Source of the DNA: Candidatus Omnitrophota bacterium | GTDB lineage: Bacteria > Hinthialibacterota > Hinthialibacteria > Hinthialibacterales > Hinthialibacteraceae | Length of the DNA stretch: 54,229 bases | Direction of reading: 5' to 3' | Assembly (NCBI GenBank): GCA_016934335.1 | Contig: JAFGTC010000267.1 | Span: 64,010-118,238 of the forward strand | Shown: positions 53,055 through 54,229 of the stretch, one piece after another | How positions within the stretch are numbered: the stretch's first letter is position 1 | Layout of the letters: every line of letters begins with the position of its first letter | The notes under the pieces: generated by a model | What the model saw: only the letters and a program-made list of their open reading frames with translations | Databases searched by the model: none | What the model was told of the DNA's origin: nothing | Position numbers and translations under genes: made by a program

Positions 53055-54077
53055 CTATTCTGTTTTCTCTTTTCGAATGACGGCGGAATAATTGACTTGT
53101 ACAATGGGCGATTCCTTCAATGTTGTATGAATTTTTGCCACTCCATGACGGTAGCCGATTTTGTCCGGCGCTGTATATGTAAAATTGAGTACATACCCAT
53201 TTTTGTTATCTTTATCGGTTTTAATCTCGCTGGTAATATCTTCATCTTCATCAAATTCAATCTCGGTTATCTTCCATTCTTGATCTTGCGAGGGCATGAA
53301 TTCAGATAATTGGGCTTTGATTTCCCGCGATATTTTTTGATTCGGGGTAACCGATCCAAAATAGAGCGTAGAAGGCGTAAACTCAATCGGCCCTATGACA
53401 TTGGCGATAACGCGGCAGCGAAATATTTTTTGGGTTGGGTGAGTCGTGTCAATTTGTAAAGTGTTATAAAAACGGTCTCGTATTTTTTCCGGCTGCACCT
53501 TGACCGTAATGGGAATGCCTTTTTCTTCCCGTTCTCCCACCGAAACGCTTAGCGAGGGATGAAACGATTTGCATTCCGAAACATCGAATTTTTCATCGTC
53601 GCGGCTTTTCAAGTAAAGCGTCATCGAGGCGTCTTGGTTGAAAGGGATTTTTCCGAAATCGAAATTTGGCTTCGGATCGAAAATAAGCAGATTGCGCACT
53701 TCCGCTTTGATATTCATGCGCACTTGCTCTTTTTTGGGGTCATTGGTGTAAAGGATCGCCGCTTTCGACATTTTACTGTCATAACTGCCCGTGTTCATCT
53801 TTACGGATATCACGCCGGTGGCGTCGGGGGCGATGGTCGTCGCCGATAAAATGGCGGCCGTGCATCCACAGGTCGTCTTAACGTCCTTCAAAATTAAATC
53901 TTGATCTCCCGTATTTTTGATTACGTAATCGTAAGAAACGGCTTCTTGCGGCGACACGACGCCTGCATCATACGTATCTTCTTCCAATACTGCAGCGGGT
54001 TGTGCGTAAATCAGGGTGGACTCAACAAAAGTAATCACCAAAACCAAAAACAGAGACAAGTACAGACGCTTTTTCAT
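53055..54077 (-). CDS. DUF1573-domain exported protein
   Basis: A 340-residue protein with a signal peptide (residues 5-24, end near IYAQPA), then a DUF1573 domain with DAGVVSPQEAVSYDYVIKN and KTTCGCTAA near residues 32-80, and two or three further Ig-like repeats (FDFGKIPFN near 150, LYFGSVTPNQ near 245). DUF1573 proteins are small beta-sandwich, often lipid-anchored, periplasmic proteins; function is unknown. Start at 54077 has GGAG ten bases upstream; an ATG at 54134 is also possible. Confidence 0.85.
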   Translation of the reverse strand: MKKRLYLSLFLVLVITFVESTLIYAQPAAVLEEDTYDAGVVSPQEAVSYDYVIKNTGDQDLILKDVKTTCGCTAAILSATTIAPDATGVISVKMNTGSYDSKMSKAAILYTNDPKKEQVRMNIKAEVRNLLIFDPKPNFDFGKIPFNQDASMTLYLKSRDDEKFDVSECKSFHPSLSVSVGEREEKGIPITVKVQPEKIRDRFYNTLQIDTTHPTQKIFRCRVIANVIGPIEFTPSTLYFGSVTPNQKISREIKAQLSEFMPSQDQEWKITEIEFDEDEDITSEIKTDKDNKNGYVLNFTYTAPDKIGYRHGVAKIHTTLKESPIVQVNYSAVIRKEKTE

Positions 54078-54150
54078 AATTTGACTCCAACCAACGATTT
54101 TCTTATGGTCATCATTGAAATAACTTGAAACCATACACTTCCTATTCTAT

Positions 54151-54178
54151 ATTTTGCAATAAGAATCGATTTTGTCAA
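54151..54178 (-). promoter_or_regulatory. Promoter of the DUF1573 gene
   Basis: A perfect -35 TTGACA (54178-54173), 16-base spacer and CAAAAT (54156-54151) on the minus strand, in a very AT-rich region. Transcription would start near 54144. Confidence 0.5.
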
Positions 54179-54229
54179 TGAATTTTATATAAATTTTTTT
54201 TATTATGGTGCATTTTCTTTGATAACAAT

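Noticed and set aside
1-54229. tRNA, rRNA, CRISPR and mobile elements
   Set aside because: No cloverleaf, repeat-spacer array, transposase or integrase sequence was seen in any part.

Overview
The window is one chromosomal stretch of moderate GC from a Gram-negative, heterotrophic bacterium of a poorly cultured lineage. Pointers are many Gfo/Idh/MocA oxidoreductases, uroporphyrinogen-decarboxylase-fold proteins outside haem synthesis, Tat-exported sugar enzymes, a hydrazine-synthase-alpha-like protein, a DUF1573 protein, a neutral-ceramidase-type protein, and pseudopilins with the GFTL(L/I)E and AVPNFLNA motifs common in Hydrogenedentota, Sumerlaeota and Omnitrophota. The phylum assignment is inference. 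No rRNA, tRNA, CRISPR array, insertion sequence or phage gene was seen. Most genes have clear Shine-Dalgarno sites, which were used to correct start codons.

Layout. 1-1449: 5' part of a secreted beta-propeller-like protein that runs off the left edge. 1835-5797 (+): sodium:solute symporter, overlapping 60-residue membrane partner, sugar-1-phosphate nucleotidyltransferase and GALK2-like sugar kinase, which look like an uptake-and-activation operon. 18079-5785 (-): rhamnose block: oxidoreductase, URO-D-fold protein, RhaA, NCS1-like permease with a 58-residue partner, RhaB, secreted GH78 rhamnosidase and a GH71/99-like protein. RhaT lies apart at 35572-36624; no RhaD aldolase was found. 18209-24582 (+): second URO-D-fold protein, GH16, Tat-exported TIM barrel, hyaluronidase-like secreted protein, CYTH protein, small hypothetical and PIG-L deacetylase.

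24605-28974 (-): metal homeostasis: Fur-family regulator with znuA-znuC-znuB behind a promoter overlapped by a perfect 9-3-9 inverted repeat, next to an SO_0444-type Cu/Zn exporter. 29292-30350 (+): zinc-type alcohol dehydrogenase. 30562-35538 (+): ECF sigma factor, anti-sigma factor and five type II secretion-like genes. One of these fuses a six-helix membrane domain to a complete pseudopilin, the most unusual protein here.

37007-48388: sugar and surface metabolism: a two-module FAD protein with a discoidin-like insert and a HEAT-like tail, two Gfo/Idh/MocA enzymes, a DegT aminotransferase, a ceramidase-type protein, a lone pseudopilin and a GH27 alpha-galactosidase. 48434-54077: CtaA-like haem A synthase with an N-terminal extension, Tat-exported TIM barrel, FliK-like protein, an unclear stretch with two strong terminators, a 93-residue protein and a DUF1573 lipid- or periplasm-directed protein.

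Together the genes suggest a particle- or polysaccharide-degrading cell that cuts rhamnose-, galactose- and glucan-containing polymers outside the cytoplasm, imports the sugars and processes them with isomerases, kinases and oxidoreductases, with tight zinc control and a regulated pilus- or secretion-like assembly.
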